A DNA stretch of 64,000 nt from Bacteroidota bacterium (GTDB lineage: Bacteria > Bacteroidota > Bacteroidia > Bacteroidales > Prolixibacteraceae): the NCBI GenBank assembly GCA_023412195.1, contig JAEYNZ010000144.1:1-64000 (forward strand), in the 5' to 3' direction. The notes below the pieces were generated by a model. That model was not told the DNA's origin, did no database searches, and saw nothing but the letters and a program-made list of their open reading frames with translations. Shown here piece after piece: positions 18,349 through 27,802 of the stretch; within the stretch, counting starts at the first letter, position 1, and the number at the start of each line of letters is the position of its first letter. The position numbers and the translations under genes are program-made.

Positions 18349-20697
18349 TTAGTGCTGCTTGTTTAAATTGTTTATTACCTGCTGCATAGCATTTTTATCC
18401 TGATCTGGTAATCCTTCGGTTTCAATAGCTTGTTCATACAGCAGCTTCAGGTCGTCCATTTTATTCCCCTTCATATAGATATCTGCAAGAAAGCTTATAG
18501 CATTTAAATAAAGCGGATGCCGGGAAATAAGGGTTTTCAATGTTTCTACAGCCTCCGGTTGCTGCTTGTTTTGCTCTTGAAAATACGCCAGGGTATAGGC
18601 GTATTTAGGCTCTTCAGGACGGGCATCTGCAGCGATTTCAGCATATTGAACAGCTTTATCCATATCGTGCTGCGACACGATTACACTCAGATTATAAGCA
18701 GCTACAGCCTGCTGGGGATTGGTTTGCAATGCAGTAGCCAATGCTATTTCTGCTTCTTTTAGCCTTCCTGTTTCAGCCAGCAGCAGACCAAGGTTCAGAT
18801 TTGCAGCCTCACTGGCCGGGTCATACTGAAGGGCTTTCCTGAGATTTTCTTCAGCTTTGGAAGGATTTCCGGTATAGGAATAAAGTACGCTGCTGTTTAT
18901 CAATGGCATCAGTGAAGCAGGATATAATCCGGCTGCCGTTTCATAAGATGCCAGGGCCCTGTTTACGTCACCTCTGTTCTGATGAAAAATGCCTTCGTTG
19001 TAATGGGCACTCCAGTCATCCGGGCGTGTTACCAACGAATGGATATATTCCTCAGTAGCCTTTTCAACCAATTTTGCTTCATGAACAGTAAAGCTGTCTC
19101 CAGAGAAGCCTGCCAATGAAATTGCAGAAGAAATACGGACCAGCCTGGTATCATCAGATGCTGCACCTATCAGTGCCTGCCTGGCTTTTTCAGAAGTATT
19201 TCCTGCAAGCGAAGCCGCTGCTGCAGCCTTCACCAAAGGAGAACTGTGAGATTTTAACGTTGCAACCACCACATCCCATTTTTTCTCATCCTCACAATTG
19301 GTAAGCAACCGCAGAAAAGAAGCAATTACAACTTCATTTAGCTTATTTTCACTGACCATTGCCAGTATTTCATCAAGCCGTTCCCAGTCACCTGCCCGGG
19401 CTTCTCTCACAAGCTGTGCCCAATACAGAGTTTCGTTCTGATAATTGCCATTCGCACGTTTTTTTACGATATCATTAGCCCATTCAGGTGTTTTGTCGGT
19501 GTGGCAGATGTTGCAGGCATTAGGTGACTCAAACCGGATGGTAGCTTCAGGCATGGGTGGCCTGAAAGAGTGATCACTGCGTACCATTCTTCCAAATTCA
19601 GTTTTTGGCATGTGACAGTTGATACAAACTGCACCTTCGCTTCCTGCAGGATGAAGTGAATGTGAATGAACATCTTCCACCTTCTCCCTGTGGCACGAAA
19701 GGCATGCATCGTTTGGATTGGACGCAAAACGGTCGCGACCGCTGGATGTATGGCAGGTTACACAATGAAGATCACTTTTCGAGGCACAAACATTCATCAT
19801 CCATGATGTGTAGGTATAATTTTCCCCCAGATCACGCCCATCGGGATAAAAATCGCTGTTTTCAAGTGTTGTAAGATCAAAATTATCGAAATACCTGTCG
19901 CCGGGCATAAAAGAGGGAGTTATAGGTTGCATTTTTGCATGACATGGAGCACACGAGGCATTATGTTGCTCAGGAGTAAAGGTGCTAGTCACTATTATTT
20001 TTAGATCATCAGGAATTCTTCCTTCTCCTGCTTCCATACAAACCCTTACATGTTCAGCACTGGGTCCGTGGCAGGTTTCACAGTTGATACCTGGTTCCTT
20101 CCAGGTGGTGTGGTACGAATCGGATGCAAGATCGAAGTTGTTACTCAACTGACTGACATGGCAACTGTAACAGGATGTATTAAAAGTGTACATGCGGTCA
20201 CGCCATGGTAGTGCTTCATCAGGTGTTCCTTCAGGGAAATGCCTGACAGCCGATTCCGGGTTGTTATACCAGGATTGGGTTCTTACATCAAAAGCAAGAG
20301 GTACCGTCTGAAGTTTACCATTTTCCATGGATGTAAGAAAGTAGAAAACATTCTTTCCGCCCAGTGCCCACACCAGATCATATTTATGAGTTTTGCCCTC
20401 CGAAGTTTCAACCATTGTCATTGCTGAATCTTCCAGAATAATATGATATGTGTTGCCTTCAAGAGAAAAAATCTCACTGCTCTTTATTTTCTCAGTTGCT
20501 AAAAATGAACCATTCACCGGTTGCATGGCTTTTCCATGATAAGAGGTGGACCATAATTCATAAAAGCGTTCATGACACTGGATGCAGCTTCCTGATCCTG
20601 AAAAGCCATCACCTGCCTCCCTATTTTTTTTGCCTGATATGCATGAAGTTATAGAAAAACAGAATATACAAGCTAATATTAAAAAAGCCTTTCCCAC
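18349..20697 (-). CDS. Eight-haem cytochrome c lipoprotein with HEAT and TPR repeats
   Basis: A 782-residue exported protein with a lipobox (SITSC, Cys19). The first ~430 residues hold eight CxxCH haem sites, in order CIQCH (38-42), CYSCH, CETCH, CAPCH, CVTCH, CLSCH, CINCH and CNICH, a spacing like that of multihaem cytochrome c nitrite-reductase/c554 relatives. A HEAT-like stretch follows, and then several TPR units to the C-terminus (for example NEGIFHQNRGDVNRALASYE and NLGLLLAETGRLKEAE). It should sit on the outer leaflet or face the periplasm and move electrons while its repeats bind a partner. The acceptor or substrate is not known; the catalytic lysine haem site of NrfA (CxxCK) is absent. 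Confidence 0.85.
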   Translation of the reverse strand: MGKAFLILACIFCFSITSCISGKKNREAGDGFSGSGSCIQCHERFYELWSTSYHGKAMQPVNGSFLATEKIKSSEIFSLEGNTYHIILEDSAMTMVETSEGKTHKYDLVWALGGKNVFYFLTSMENGKLQTVPLAFDVRTQSWYNNPESAVRHFPEGTPDEALPWRDRMYTFNTSCYSCHVSQLSNNFDLASDSYHTTWKEPGINCETCHGPSAEHVRVCMEAGEGRIPDDLKIIVTSTFTPEQHNASCAPCHAKMQPITPSFMPGDRYFDNFDLTTLENSDFYPDGRDLGENYTYTSWMMNVCASKSDLHCVTCHTSSGRDRFASNPNDACLSCHREKVEDVHSHSLHPAGSEGAVCINCHMPKTEFGRMVRSDHSFRPPMPEATIRFESPNACNICHTDKTPEWANDIVKKRANGNYQNETLYWAQLVREARAGDWERLDEILAMVSENKLNEVVIASFLRLLTNCEDEKKWDVVVATLKSHSSPLVKAAAAASLAGNTSEKARQALIGAASDDTRLVRISSAISLAGFSGDSFTVHEAKLVEKATEEYIHSLVTRPDDWSAHYNEGIFHQNRGDVNRALASYETAAGLYPASLMPLINSSVLYSYTGNPSKAEENLRKALQYDPASEAANLNLGLLLAETGRLKEAEIALATALQTNPQQAVAAYNLSVIVSQHDMDKAVQYAEIAADARPEEPKYAYTLAYFQEQNKQQPEAVETLKTLISRHPLYLNAISFLADIYMKGNKMDDLKLLYEQAIETEGLPDQDKNAMQQVINNLNKQH

Positions 20698-20820
20698 TTT
20701 AGTAATGCATTATTGCTTACAAATATTGGCATTAATTTACATAGAATGAATCTAATTTAACATTCGATGCAATCACTTTATTTCAGCCAGTTGTTTATAT
20801 TTATACATTAGTGTTCGGTT

Positions 20821-20974
20821 AAATATTTGAGATTTCTCCCTACGGTCGAAGTGACGTTGCTTTCAGAGTTTTTGTGGTGGGAGGGGTAGGCTTGCGGCTT
20901 CGCCGCCGACCTACCCCTCCCGGACACATAACTTATTGACTGTCATCTCGAACGAAGTGAGAGATCTCAAATTT
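20821..20974. repeat. MITE-like palindromic intergenic element
   Basis: Imperfect inverted ends of about 27 bases (left 20829-20855, beginning GAGATTTCTCCCTAC; right 20942-20968, ending GAGAGATCTC) flank a strong internal hairpin at 20879-20921, GGGAGGGGTAGG paired with CCTACCCCTCCC and capped by GCGGC-TTCG-CCGC. The ends resemble the 'CGAACGAAGTGAGAGATCTC' repeats scattered in many Bacteroidota genomes. No transposase is inside, so it would be moved in trans. It abuts the following gene and supplies a false N-terminal extension to its reading frame. Confidence 0.75.
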
Positions 20975-21016
20975 CACTATTTTAAAATATTCCCGGACAA
21001 TATTGATATTTATGTT

Positions 21017-22225
21017 ATGAAATTAGGAATCCTACGTGAAGGAAAGGTACCCCCCGACAGGAGAGTACCTTTGACTCCATTACAATGTCGGGAGGTGCAG
21101 CAAAAGTTCAGCCATGTTAAAGTACTGGTTCAGCCTTCCACTGACAGGTGTTATACAGATCATGAATACAGGGATACCGGCATAGATATTTCTGAAGATT
21201 TATCAGCGTGCGATGTACTTTTAGGAGTAAAAGAAGTTCCTCCTGAACAATTGGTTCCCGATAAAACATATTTGTTTTTCTCACATACCACTAAACAACA
21301 AGAATATAACCGGTTGCTGCTTCAGACTATACTCAGAAAAAGAATCAGGCTGATCGATTATGAATTACTGACAGACAATGAAGGATTCCGGATAATCGGG
21401 TTTGGCCGTTTTGCAGGGATTGTAGGTGCATACAATGGCATAAGGGCTTTGGGTCTACGGAATGGAACATTTTACCTGGAACCGGCTCATAAATGTGAAG
21501 ACCTGGATGAATTATTTAAGCAACTAAATCATATTAAACCTGATCCCGTAAAAATTGCCGTTACTGGAAATGGCCGTGTTGCCAATGGAACTTTTGAAGT
21601 ACTTGATAATCTAAAGATGATAAGACTTCTTCCAGAAGATTTTATAAATATATCGCAACCTGACCGGCCATATTATACTCAACTGTTACCGGGGGACTAT
21701 GTTAAAAGGAAGGATGGAAAACCTTTCAACCTGCTCCATTTTTTTGAGCATCCCGATTTATATGAAAATGCATTTTTACCCTATGCGCGCTCAACCGACT
21801 TTTTAATTTCGGCCGCTTACTGGGATCCCAGGGCTCCTGTCCTCTTCACCAGTGAAGAAATGCGCCAGAATGATTTTTCAATTAAAATTATTTCAGATAT
21901 TACCTGCGACATCGAGGGCTCTGTCCCTTCCACTAAACGGCCTTCCACCATTGATGAACCTTTCTATGATTATAATCCTGAAACCGGGGAGCTGGAGCCT
22001 CCCTTCAATTCTGAAAAGAATATAACAGTACAGGCTGTCGACAATCTTCCTAATGAACTGCCTAAAGATGCGTCTGAGGACTTTGGAAAAAATCTGATTG
22101 ACAAAGTTTTCCCTTACCTTTTAAATGACAAAGGAGATGAAATCATTGAAAGAGCTGTCATCGCAAAAAATGGAGTATTGATGCCCCGTTTTAAATACCT
22201 GCAGGCATTTGCTGAAGGAATATAA
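21017..22225 (+). CDS. Saccharopine dehydrogenase / alanine dehydrogenase-like NAD-dependent enzyme
   Basis: A 402-residue NAD(P)-dependent dehydrogenase of the alanine dehydrogenase/transhydrogenase N-terminal fold, closest in character to lysine-forming saccharopine dehydrogenase (LYS1-like). The N-terminal MKLGILREGKVPPDRRVPLTP is the family start; a Rossmann-like segment KIAVTGNGRVANGTFEVL lies near residue 180, and FSIKIISDITCDIEGSVPST is the characteristic C-terminal block. The ATG at 21017 is chosen because the frame upstream (from 20936) encodes the MITE-like repeat. Whether it makes lysine, degrades it, or acts on another amino acid cannot be told from context. A shared terminator separates it from htpG. 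Confidence 0.82.
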   Translation: MKLGILREGKVPPDRRVPLTPLQCREVQQKFSHVKVLVQPSTDRCYTDHEYRDTGIDISEDLSACDVLLGVKEVPPEQLVPDKTYLFFSHTTKQQEYNRLLLQTILRKRIRLIDYELLTDNEGFRIIGFGRFAGIVGAYNGIRALGLRNGTFYLEPAHKCEDLDELFKQLNHIKPDPVKIAVTGNGRVANGTFEVLDNLKMIRLLPEDFINISQPDRPYYTQLLPGDYVKRKDGKPFNLLHFFEHPDLYENAFLPYARSTDFLISAAYWDPRAPVLFTSEEMRQNDFSIKIISDITCDIEGSVPSTKRPSTIDEPFYDYNPETGELEPPFNSEKNITVQAVDNLPNELPKDASEDFGKNLIDKVFPYLLNDKGDEIIERAVIAKNGVLMPRFKYLQAFAEGI

Positions 22226-22227
22226 TT

Positions 22228-22262
22228 AAAAGACGCCTGATGAGTATCAACAGGCGTCTTTT
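22228..22262. terminator. Bidirectional intrinsic terminator
   Basis: AAAAGACGCCTG pairs perfectly with CAGGCGTCTTTT around an 11-base loop, with A and T tracts on either side. It lies between two convergent genes and can stop transcription from both. Confidence 0.93.
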
Positions 22263-22306
22263 GCTATAAAGGTTGGTTGCGTTCCGGTAGTTGATCCCCG
22301 AAAGTG

Positions 22307-24361
22307 TTATTTAATTAATTCCACACTTCTTTTTACAAACTTGTCAAGTTCAGCTCCTTTAAGCATACCATTGGCTAAAAGTGCCAGGTCAACCAATTGT
22401 TTCGCAAGCTTGCTCTTTTTGCCAAAACCGGTAAGCTTTTGCCTCTTGCTTTCTTCCAGCTTTACAAGTTCATCATTCAGGCTGTCCAGCTTTTCCTTTT
22501 CAGCGTGCGGAACTTCCTCATCTTTTTTTCCGCTTTTTGCTTTTTCAAGTTTATCTATTTCCTTCTTCTTTGCTGAAATCTCAGATGACAGTTTTTCAAG
22601 ATCATTACCCAACTTTTTATCCTTGGATTCCAGAACCTTTTTAACCAGCGGATGGGCGGTATTGACAACCAGATTCAGGCTATCAGGCATTTCGCCATAA
22701 AAATTCATACCGCCTTGTGTCTGGCTCATGTCTTTCATCCTGCGCATCCATTCGCTCCGGGTGATAACCATTGGGTTGCCGTTTTCTCCCAGATCCTGAA
22801 AATCGATAATAAAGGAGTGGTTATTATTTTCGGGACAAACAGCCTGGAATACAGGTGAAAGCTCCTGTTTTTGTTCCCATGTAAGTTCCGTCTTACCGGA
22901 ATCATCCTTTTTAATCAGATTGTCAACAACATCAGAGTCAACCCTTACAAACTGCCTGTCGGTATGTTTCTGCTCGAAGCGGCTGATAATATGCGGAGTC
23001 AGCACATCGTCCATAATCAGCACATCATAACCTTTGCTGCGGGCTTCCTCAACAAAAGTGAACTGTTCTTCCTTGTTGCTGGTATAGAGGTAAATAAGAT
23101 TTTTGTTCTTGTCGGTCTGACTGTCTTTAATAAGTTTTTCATATTCCTCAAACGTGAAGTACTTGTCCTCAGAATTCTTGAACAGGAAAAACTTCATGGC
23201 ACGGTCATAGAACTTTTCATCGGTCAGCATTCCGTATTCAATGAAAATCTTAAGGTCGTCCCATTTCTTTTCAAATTCCTCTCTTTTATCTTTAAAAATA
23301 TCAGTGAGCCTGTCGGCAACTTTTTTTGAGATATGACTGCTGATTTTCTTAACGTTGGAATCGCTCTGCAGATAGGATCTGGAAACATTCAAAGGTATAT
23401 CTGGTGAATCGATGACTCCATGAAGCAGGGTCAGGAATTCGGGAACGATACCTTCCACCGAATCTGTCACAAAAACCTGGTTGCTGTATAGCTGGATCTT
23501 GTTTTTCTGTACTTCAAAGTTGTTTTTAATTTTCGGAAAGTAAAGGATTCCCGTGAGGTTAAAAGGGTAATCCACATTCAGGTGAATATTAAAAAGTGGT
23601 TCATCTGAAATTGGATACAGTCGGCGGTAGAAATTGTTATAATCCTCATCCTTTAATTCTGAGGGCGCTTTTGTCCATGCCGGCTGAGTATCGTTTACCT
23701 GGTTATCTTCATCTGTATCCACCTGTTTGCCGTCTTTCCATTCTGTCTTCTTGCCAAAATATACAGGAACAGGGAGGAATTTACAGTACTTCTCAAGAAT
23801 ATCAGATATCTTCTTCTCATCCAGGAATTCCTCTGAATCGCTGTTGATATACATGATAATATCAGTACCATTTCCTTCTTTTTCTGTATTTGTTATGTTG
23901 TATTCAGGGGTTCCGTCACAACTCCATTTCACTGCCTGGGCATCATCGCGCCACGATTTAGTAACGATTTCTACTTTTTTGGAAACCATAAACGAACTGT
24001 AGAAACCAAGACCAAAATGCCCGATGATTGCATTTGCATCCTTCTTGTATTTCTCAAGGAAATCGTTGGCACCAGAAAATGCAATCTGATTAATATACTT
24101 TTCAATTTCCTCTTCAGTCATTCCGATTCCATTATCGGAAACAGTAATTGTTTTGGCATCCTTGTCCAGTTTAACCCTTACATGCAGGTTACCTATATCG
24201 CCTGTAAACTCCCCTTTAGATGACAGGGTTTTAAGTTTCTGGGTCGCGTCGATTGCATTTGAAACAATTTCCCTCAGAAAAATGTCATGATCCGAATAAA
24301 GGAACTTCTTAATAATGGGGAACAGATTTTCACTGGTTACGCCAATTTTTCCTGTTTGCAT
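22307..24361 (-). CDS. htpG: Molecular chaperone HtpG (Hsp90)
   Basis: Bacterial Hsp90, a cytosolic ATP-dependent dimeric chaperone. The 684 residues show the GHKL ATPase motifs EIVSNAIDATQKL (near 35), DNGIGMT and GHFGLGFYSSFMV, the middle-domain motif LPLNVSRSYLQ (here IPLNVSRSYLQ), and the C-terminal dimerisation region. An Ala/Lys/Glu-rich stretch near residues 590-640 (KKKEIDKLEKAKSGKK) forms a charged helical insert near the C-terminal domain, an extra that I believe is common in Bacteroidota HtpG. Monocistronic by layout. Confidence 0.97.
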   Translation of the reverse strand: MQTGKIGVTSENLFPIIKKFLYSDHDIFLREIVSNAIDATQKLKTLSSKGEFTGDIGNLHVRVKLDKDAKTITVSDNGIGMTEEEIEKYINQIAFSGANDFLEKYKKDANAIIGHFGLGFYSSFMVSKKVEIVTKSWRDDAQAVKWSCDGTPEYNITNTEKEGNGTDIIMYINSDSEEFLDEKKISDILEKYCKFLPVPVYFGKKTEWKDGKQVDTDEDNQVNDTQPAWTKAPSELKDEDYNNFYRRLYPISDEPLFNIHLNVDYPFNLTGILYFPKIKNNFEVQKNKIQLYSNQVFVTDSVEGIVPEFLTLLHGVIDSPDIPLNVSRSYLQSDSNVKKISSHISKKVADRLTDIFKDKREEFEKKWDDLKIFIEYGMLTDEKFYDRAMKFFLFKNSEDKYFTFEEYEKLIKDSQTDKNKNLIYLYTSNKEEQFTFVEEARSKGYDVLIMDDVLTPHIISRFEQKHTDRQFVRVDSDVVDNLIKKDDSGKTELTWEQKQELSPVFQAVCPENNNHSFIIDFQDLGENGNPMVITRSEWMRRMKDMSQTQGGMNFYGEMPDSLNLVVNTAHPLVKKVLESKDKKLGNDLEKLSSEISAKKKEIDKLEKAKSGKKDEEVPHAEKEKLDSLNDELVKLEESKRQKLTGFGKKSKLAKQLVDLALLANGMLKGAELDKFVKRSVELIK

Positions 24362-24537
24362 ATTACTTAAGTTTTAATTTAAATTGTTTACATGTTTTGC
24401 CCCCATTTTTCAAACGCTGTGCCAACAGGCTTTTATGACGATTTGTCACTTGAAAATGCTAAAAAAACCCATATGTTTGTTAAAAACATCAATTAATAAA
24501 AACTGATGAATCTCTTTTTCCAAAGCATAAAAGTATC

Positions 24538-24545
24538 TTACTTTG
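24538..24545 (+). promoter_or_regulatory. Weak candidate -7 box for the class V aminotransferase
   Basis: TTACTTTG differs at one position from TAnnTTTG and lies about 25 bases before the ATG at 24570. Confidence 0.3.
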
Positions 24546-24569
24546 CGCCTTTGAATTTAACTGAACTTC

Positions 24570-26039
24570 ATGAAAAGCCTGGAAAGTTACTTTACTTCAT
24601 TTGGAAACAACATTATTGGCATTGACCAGGAATTTGAATCACCCTTTGGAACACAAAAAATTGTTTACGCCGACTGGATTGCAAGCGGCAGGCTATACCG
24701 TCCGATAGAAGAAAAAATAACCAGCTCAATCGGTCCTTTTACTGGTAATACACATTCTGAAACCAGCAAAACAGGCCTTTTAATGACAAAAGCCTATCAC
24801 CGGTCACATGAGATTATCAAAAAACATGTCAATGCAGGACCAAAAGATGTAATAATCACAGCAGGCTCTGGTATGACATCTGTAATCAATAAGTTTCAGC
24901 GCATACTGGGTCTGAAATACTGCGGAAAACTTACTTACTCCACCTGCATGCAGGAACGCGAACGGCCGGTAGTCTTTATCACGCATATGGAACATCATTC
25001 CAATCAGACATCATGGTACGAAACAAATGCCGATGTTGTCATCATTGAGCCGGGTAAAGACCTGTTGGTTGAACCTGAAAACTTACGGAAAGCACTCATA
25101 AAATATGAAAACAGGCCATTTAAAATCGGGTCATTCACAGCCTGTTCAAATGTTACGGGAGTCCGCACTCCGTATCGTGATCTCGCCAGAATTATGCATG
25201 AACATGGCGGTGTATGCTTCATTGATTTTGCAGCTTCGGCACCTTATGACCCTATAGACATGCACCCATCCGATCCCATGGAGAAGCTTGATGCAGTGAT
25301 GTTCTCACCCCATAAGTTCCTGGGTGGACCTGGCTCGCCGGGAGTGCTTATATTTGATGCATCCATGTACAAAAACCATGCTCCCGATGACCCGGGAGGT
25401 GGAACAGTTGATTGGACCAACAGGTGGGGGAAATACAAATATGTTGATGACATTGAGGCCCGTGAGGATGGAGGCACTCCAGGATTCCTGCAGTCAATAA
25501 AAGCTGCCCTTGCCTTTGAACTGAAAGAACAGATGGGTATCTTAAATATAAACCTTCGTGAAAAAGAGCTGCTTGAAAAAGCTTTTGCCGGACTCGATAA
25601 GATACCCGGCCTCAGAATCCTTGCTGACAATGTACGTGACCGCTTAGGGGTGATTTCATTTTTTATTGAAGGAATCCATTACAACCTTGTAGTCCAGATT
25701 TTAAATGATAAATATGGGATCCAGACCCGTGGAGGTTGTGCCTGTGCCGGTACCTATGGCCATTTTTTGCTTGAAGTTTCATACGAAAAATCACTGGAAA
25801 TAACAGATAAAATCAATCATGGCGATTTGTCGGAGAAGCCGGGCTGGGTTCGATGGTCGCTTCACCCCACTACCAAAGATGAAGAAGTGGAATTAATGAT
25901 TTCTGCTTTGACAGACATTACTCAGAATATTGATCATTACAGGAGTAAATATATATATGACAACCGCAGAAACGCCTTTTGCCATCAGGATGACACCAGT
26001 GATGATGAGTTGATCGGTCAGTGGTTCAGTTTGGCATAA
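24570..26039 (+). CDS. Aminotransferase class V / cysteine-desulfurase-like PLP enzyme
   Basis: A 489-residue PLP-dependent enzyme of fold type I, class V. The Schiff-base lysine is in FSPHKFLGGPGSPG (near residue 250). A cysteine-rich loop, TRGGCACAGTYGH near residue 390, resembles the catalytic cysteine loop of cysteine desulfurases such as SufS, but several class V aminotransferases share it. No scaffold (SufU/IscU) gene is next to it. Likely substrate class: cysteine or selenocysteine, unproven. It precedes iorA by 140 bases in the same direction. Confidence 0.83.
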   Translation: MKSLESYFTSFGNNIIGIDQEFESPFGTQKIVYADWIASGRLYRPIEEKITSSIGPFTGNTHSETSKTGLLMTKAYHRSHEIIKKHVNAGPKDVIITAGSGMTSVINKFQRILGLKYCGKLTYSTCMQERERPVVFITHMEHHSNQTSWYETNADVVIIEPGKDLLVEPENLRKALIKYENRPFKIGSFTACSNVTGVRTPYRDLARIMHEHGGVCFIDFAASAPYDPIDMHPSDPMEKLDAVMFSPHKFLGGPGSPGVLIFDASMYKNHAPDDPGGGTVDWTNRWGKYKYVDDIEAREDGGTPGFLQSIKAALAFELKEQMGILNINLREKELLEKAFAGLDKIPGLRILADNVRDRLGVISFFIEGIHYNLVVQILNDKYGIQTRGGCACAGTYGHFLLEVSYEKSLEITDKINHGDLSEKPGWVRWSLHPTTKDEEVELMISALTDITQNIDHYRSKYIYDNRRNAFCHQDDTSDDELIGQWFSLA

Positions 26040-26179
26040 AACTGAATTCATTCGCATTATTTACAGAAAGCTTTTCCATTAATTAGGTAACATCGGCTAA
26101 CATTTGGCAGAAAGCTGAGATTTATTTTTTTTTCAACCCGATAATTATCCTATTTTGCTCACCAAATAAACCATACAGT

Positions 26180-27802
26180 ATGCAGCGTAATCTTTTTTTA
26201 GGAGTTGAAGCTATCGGTCAGGCAGCAATTGATGCAGGCATATCCGGAGTATATGCCTACCCGGGAACTCCCTCAACTGAAATAACTGAATATATTCAGA
26301 ACAACAAAACAGCTCTTGACCGCAATATCCACCGCAATTGGTCGGCCAATGAAAAAACTGCCCTGGAGGCAGCTCTTGGTATGTCATATGCCGGTAAACG
26401 GGCCCTGGCATGTATGAAACATGTAGGACTTAACGTTGCAGCCGATGTTTTTATGAATATGGCAATTACAGGCATCAATGGTGGCCTGGTGGTAGTTGTA
26501 GCAGATGACCCCTCACAACACTCTTCTCAAAATGAACAGGATTCACGATATTACGGGAACTTTGCCATGATCCCATACTTTGAGCCATCAAGTCAGCAGG
26601 AAGCTTACGACATCACATGGCAGGCATTTGACTTTTCAGAAAAGACCGGACTTCCTGTCATGGTACGCATACCTACCCGTCTTGCTCACTCCCGTGCAGG
26701 CGTGGTTCAAAAAACTGTTCAGGATGAAAACACTCTCCACCTGCCTGACAACCTGATGCAGTTTATGCTCTTGCCTGCTTATGGAAGAAAGTATTATCAG
26801 AACCTGCTCGACAAGCAAGACTGGCTTCTTCAGCTTTCAGAAGAATCACCCTTTAACCTTTATCAGGAGGGGAATGATAAAAGTTTAGGCATTGTGTGCT
26901 GCGGAATTGCATACAATTACCTGATGGAAAATTTCCCGGAAGGGACCTGCCCCTATCCTGTAGTAAAGATTGCTCAATATCCTGTCCCAAAGAAACTGCT
27001 GCTCAAACTTGAACATGAATGTGACGAGATCCTTGTTGCTGAGGATGGATATCCCCTTGTAGAAGAGATGCTCACCGATTATTTCGGTAAGGGGAAAAAA
27101 GTACTGGGGCGCCTGAATGGCACACTTCCCCGCAGGGGGGAGCTGAATCCCGATCATCTGGCAAAAGCATTGGGCATGGAACAGACTGAGCCAATCAGCA
27201 TTCCTGATACGCTTGCTGGGAGGCCACCATCACTCTGCGCCGGATGCGGACATCAGGATACCTATGATGCCCTCAATGAAGTACTGGAAGATGTGGGAAA
27301 AGGACGTGTATTCTCAGATATCGGCTGCTATACCCTTGGCGCTTTGCCTCCGTACAATACAATCAACACCTGCGTCGACATGGGTGCTTCAATCACTATG
27401 GCCAAAGGGGCTGCCGATGCAGGGTTGTCGCCTGTTTTTGCAGTGATTGGAGATTCAACATTTACCCATTCAGGAATCACCGGATTGCTTGACTGCGTTG
27501 CAGAAAAATCAAATGTCAACATCATTATTGTTGACAATGAAACTGTAGCCATGACCGGAGGTCAGGATTCTTCGGCAAAAGGGAGAATAGAAAAAATATG
27601 TGAGGGGGTTGGTGTAGACCTGGAACATATCCGTTTGTTCGTTCCGCTTAAAAAGAACCACCATGAAATTGTTGAGATCATTCGTGAAGAAATGGCTTTC
27701 GAAGGTGTCTCTGTCATCATTGGCAGAAGGGAATGTGTGCAACGGATAGCAAAAACAAAGAAAATGAATAAAGGAAAAAATCTGACACAACATGAAAACT
27801 GA
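26180..27802 (+). CDS. iorA: Indolepyruvate ferredoxin oxidoreductase alpha subunit, without ferredoxin domain
   Basis: The TPP-binding catalytic subunit that decarboxylates aryl-2-oxoacids (from Trp, Phe, Tyr) to acyl-CoA, passing electrons to ferredoxin. The 540 residues start with the pyrimidine-binding half (GVYAYPGTPSTEI, SANEKTALEAALGMSYAG) and end with the TPP-binding half (LCAGCGHQDTYDAL near 350, GDSTFTHSGITGLLDC, DNETVAMTGGQ). Archaeal IorA continues into a 2[4Fe-4S] ferredoxin domain; here the protein stops soon after the TPP domain and has no CxxCxxC motif. It overlaps iorB by 11 bases. Confidence 0.92.
   Translation: MQRNLFLGVEAIGQAAIDAGISGVYAYPGTPSTEITEYIQNNKTALDRNIHRNWSANEKTALEAALGMSYAGKRALACMKHVGLNVAADVFMNMAITGINGGLVVVVADDPSQHSSQNEQDSRYYGNFAMIPYFEPSSQQEAYDITWQAFDFSEKTGLPVMVRIPTRLAHSRAGVVQKTVQDENTLHLPDNLMQFMLLPAYGRKYYQNLLDKQDWLLQLSEESPFNLYQEGNDKSLGIVCCGIAYNYLMENFPEGTCPYPVVKIAQYPVPKKLLLKLEHECDEILVAEDGYPLVEEMLTDYFGKGKKVLGRLNGTLPRRGELNPDHLAKALGMEQTEPISIPDTLAGRPPSLCAGCGHQDTYDALNEVLEDVGKGRVFSDIGCYTLGALPPYNTINTCVDMGASITMAKGAADAGLSPVFAVIGDSTFTHSGITGLLDCVAEKSNVNIIIVDNETVAMTGGQDSSAKGRIEKICEGVGVDLEHIRLFVPLKKNHHEIVEIIREEMAFEGVSVIIGRRECVQRIAKTKKMNKGKNLTQHEN

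Noticed and set aside
20936..21016. N-terminal extension of the saccharopine-dehydrogenase-like gene
   Set aside because: The codons come from the right end of the MITE-like repeat; the family start is at 21017.
22341..23329. Long plus-strand open frames opposite htpG
   Set aside because: They are antisense shadows of a well-conserved gene, with biased low-complexity translations.
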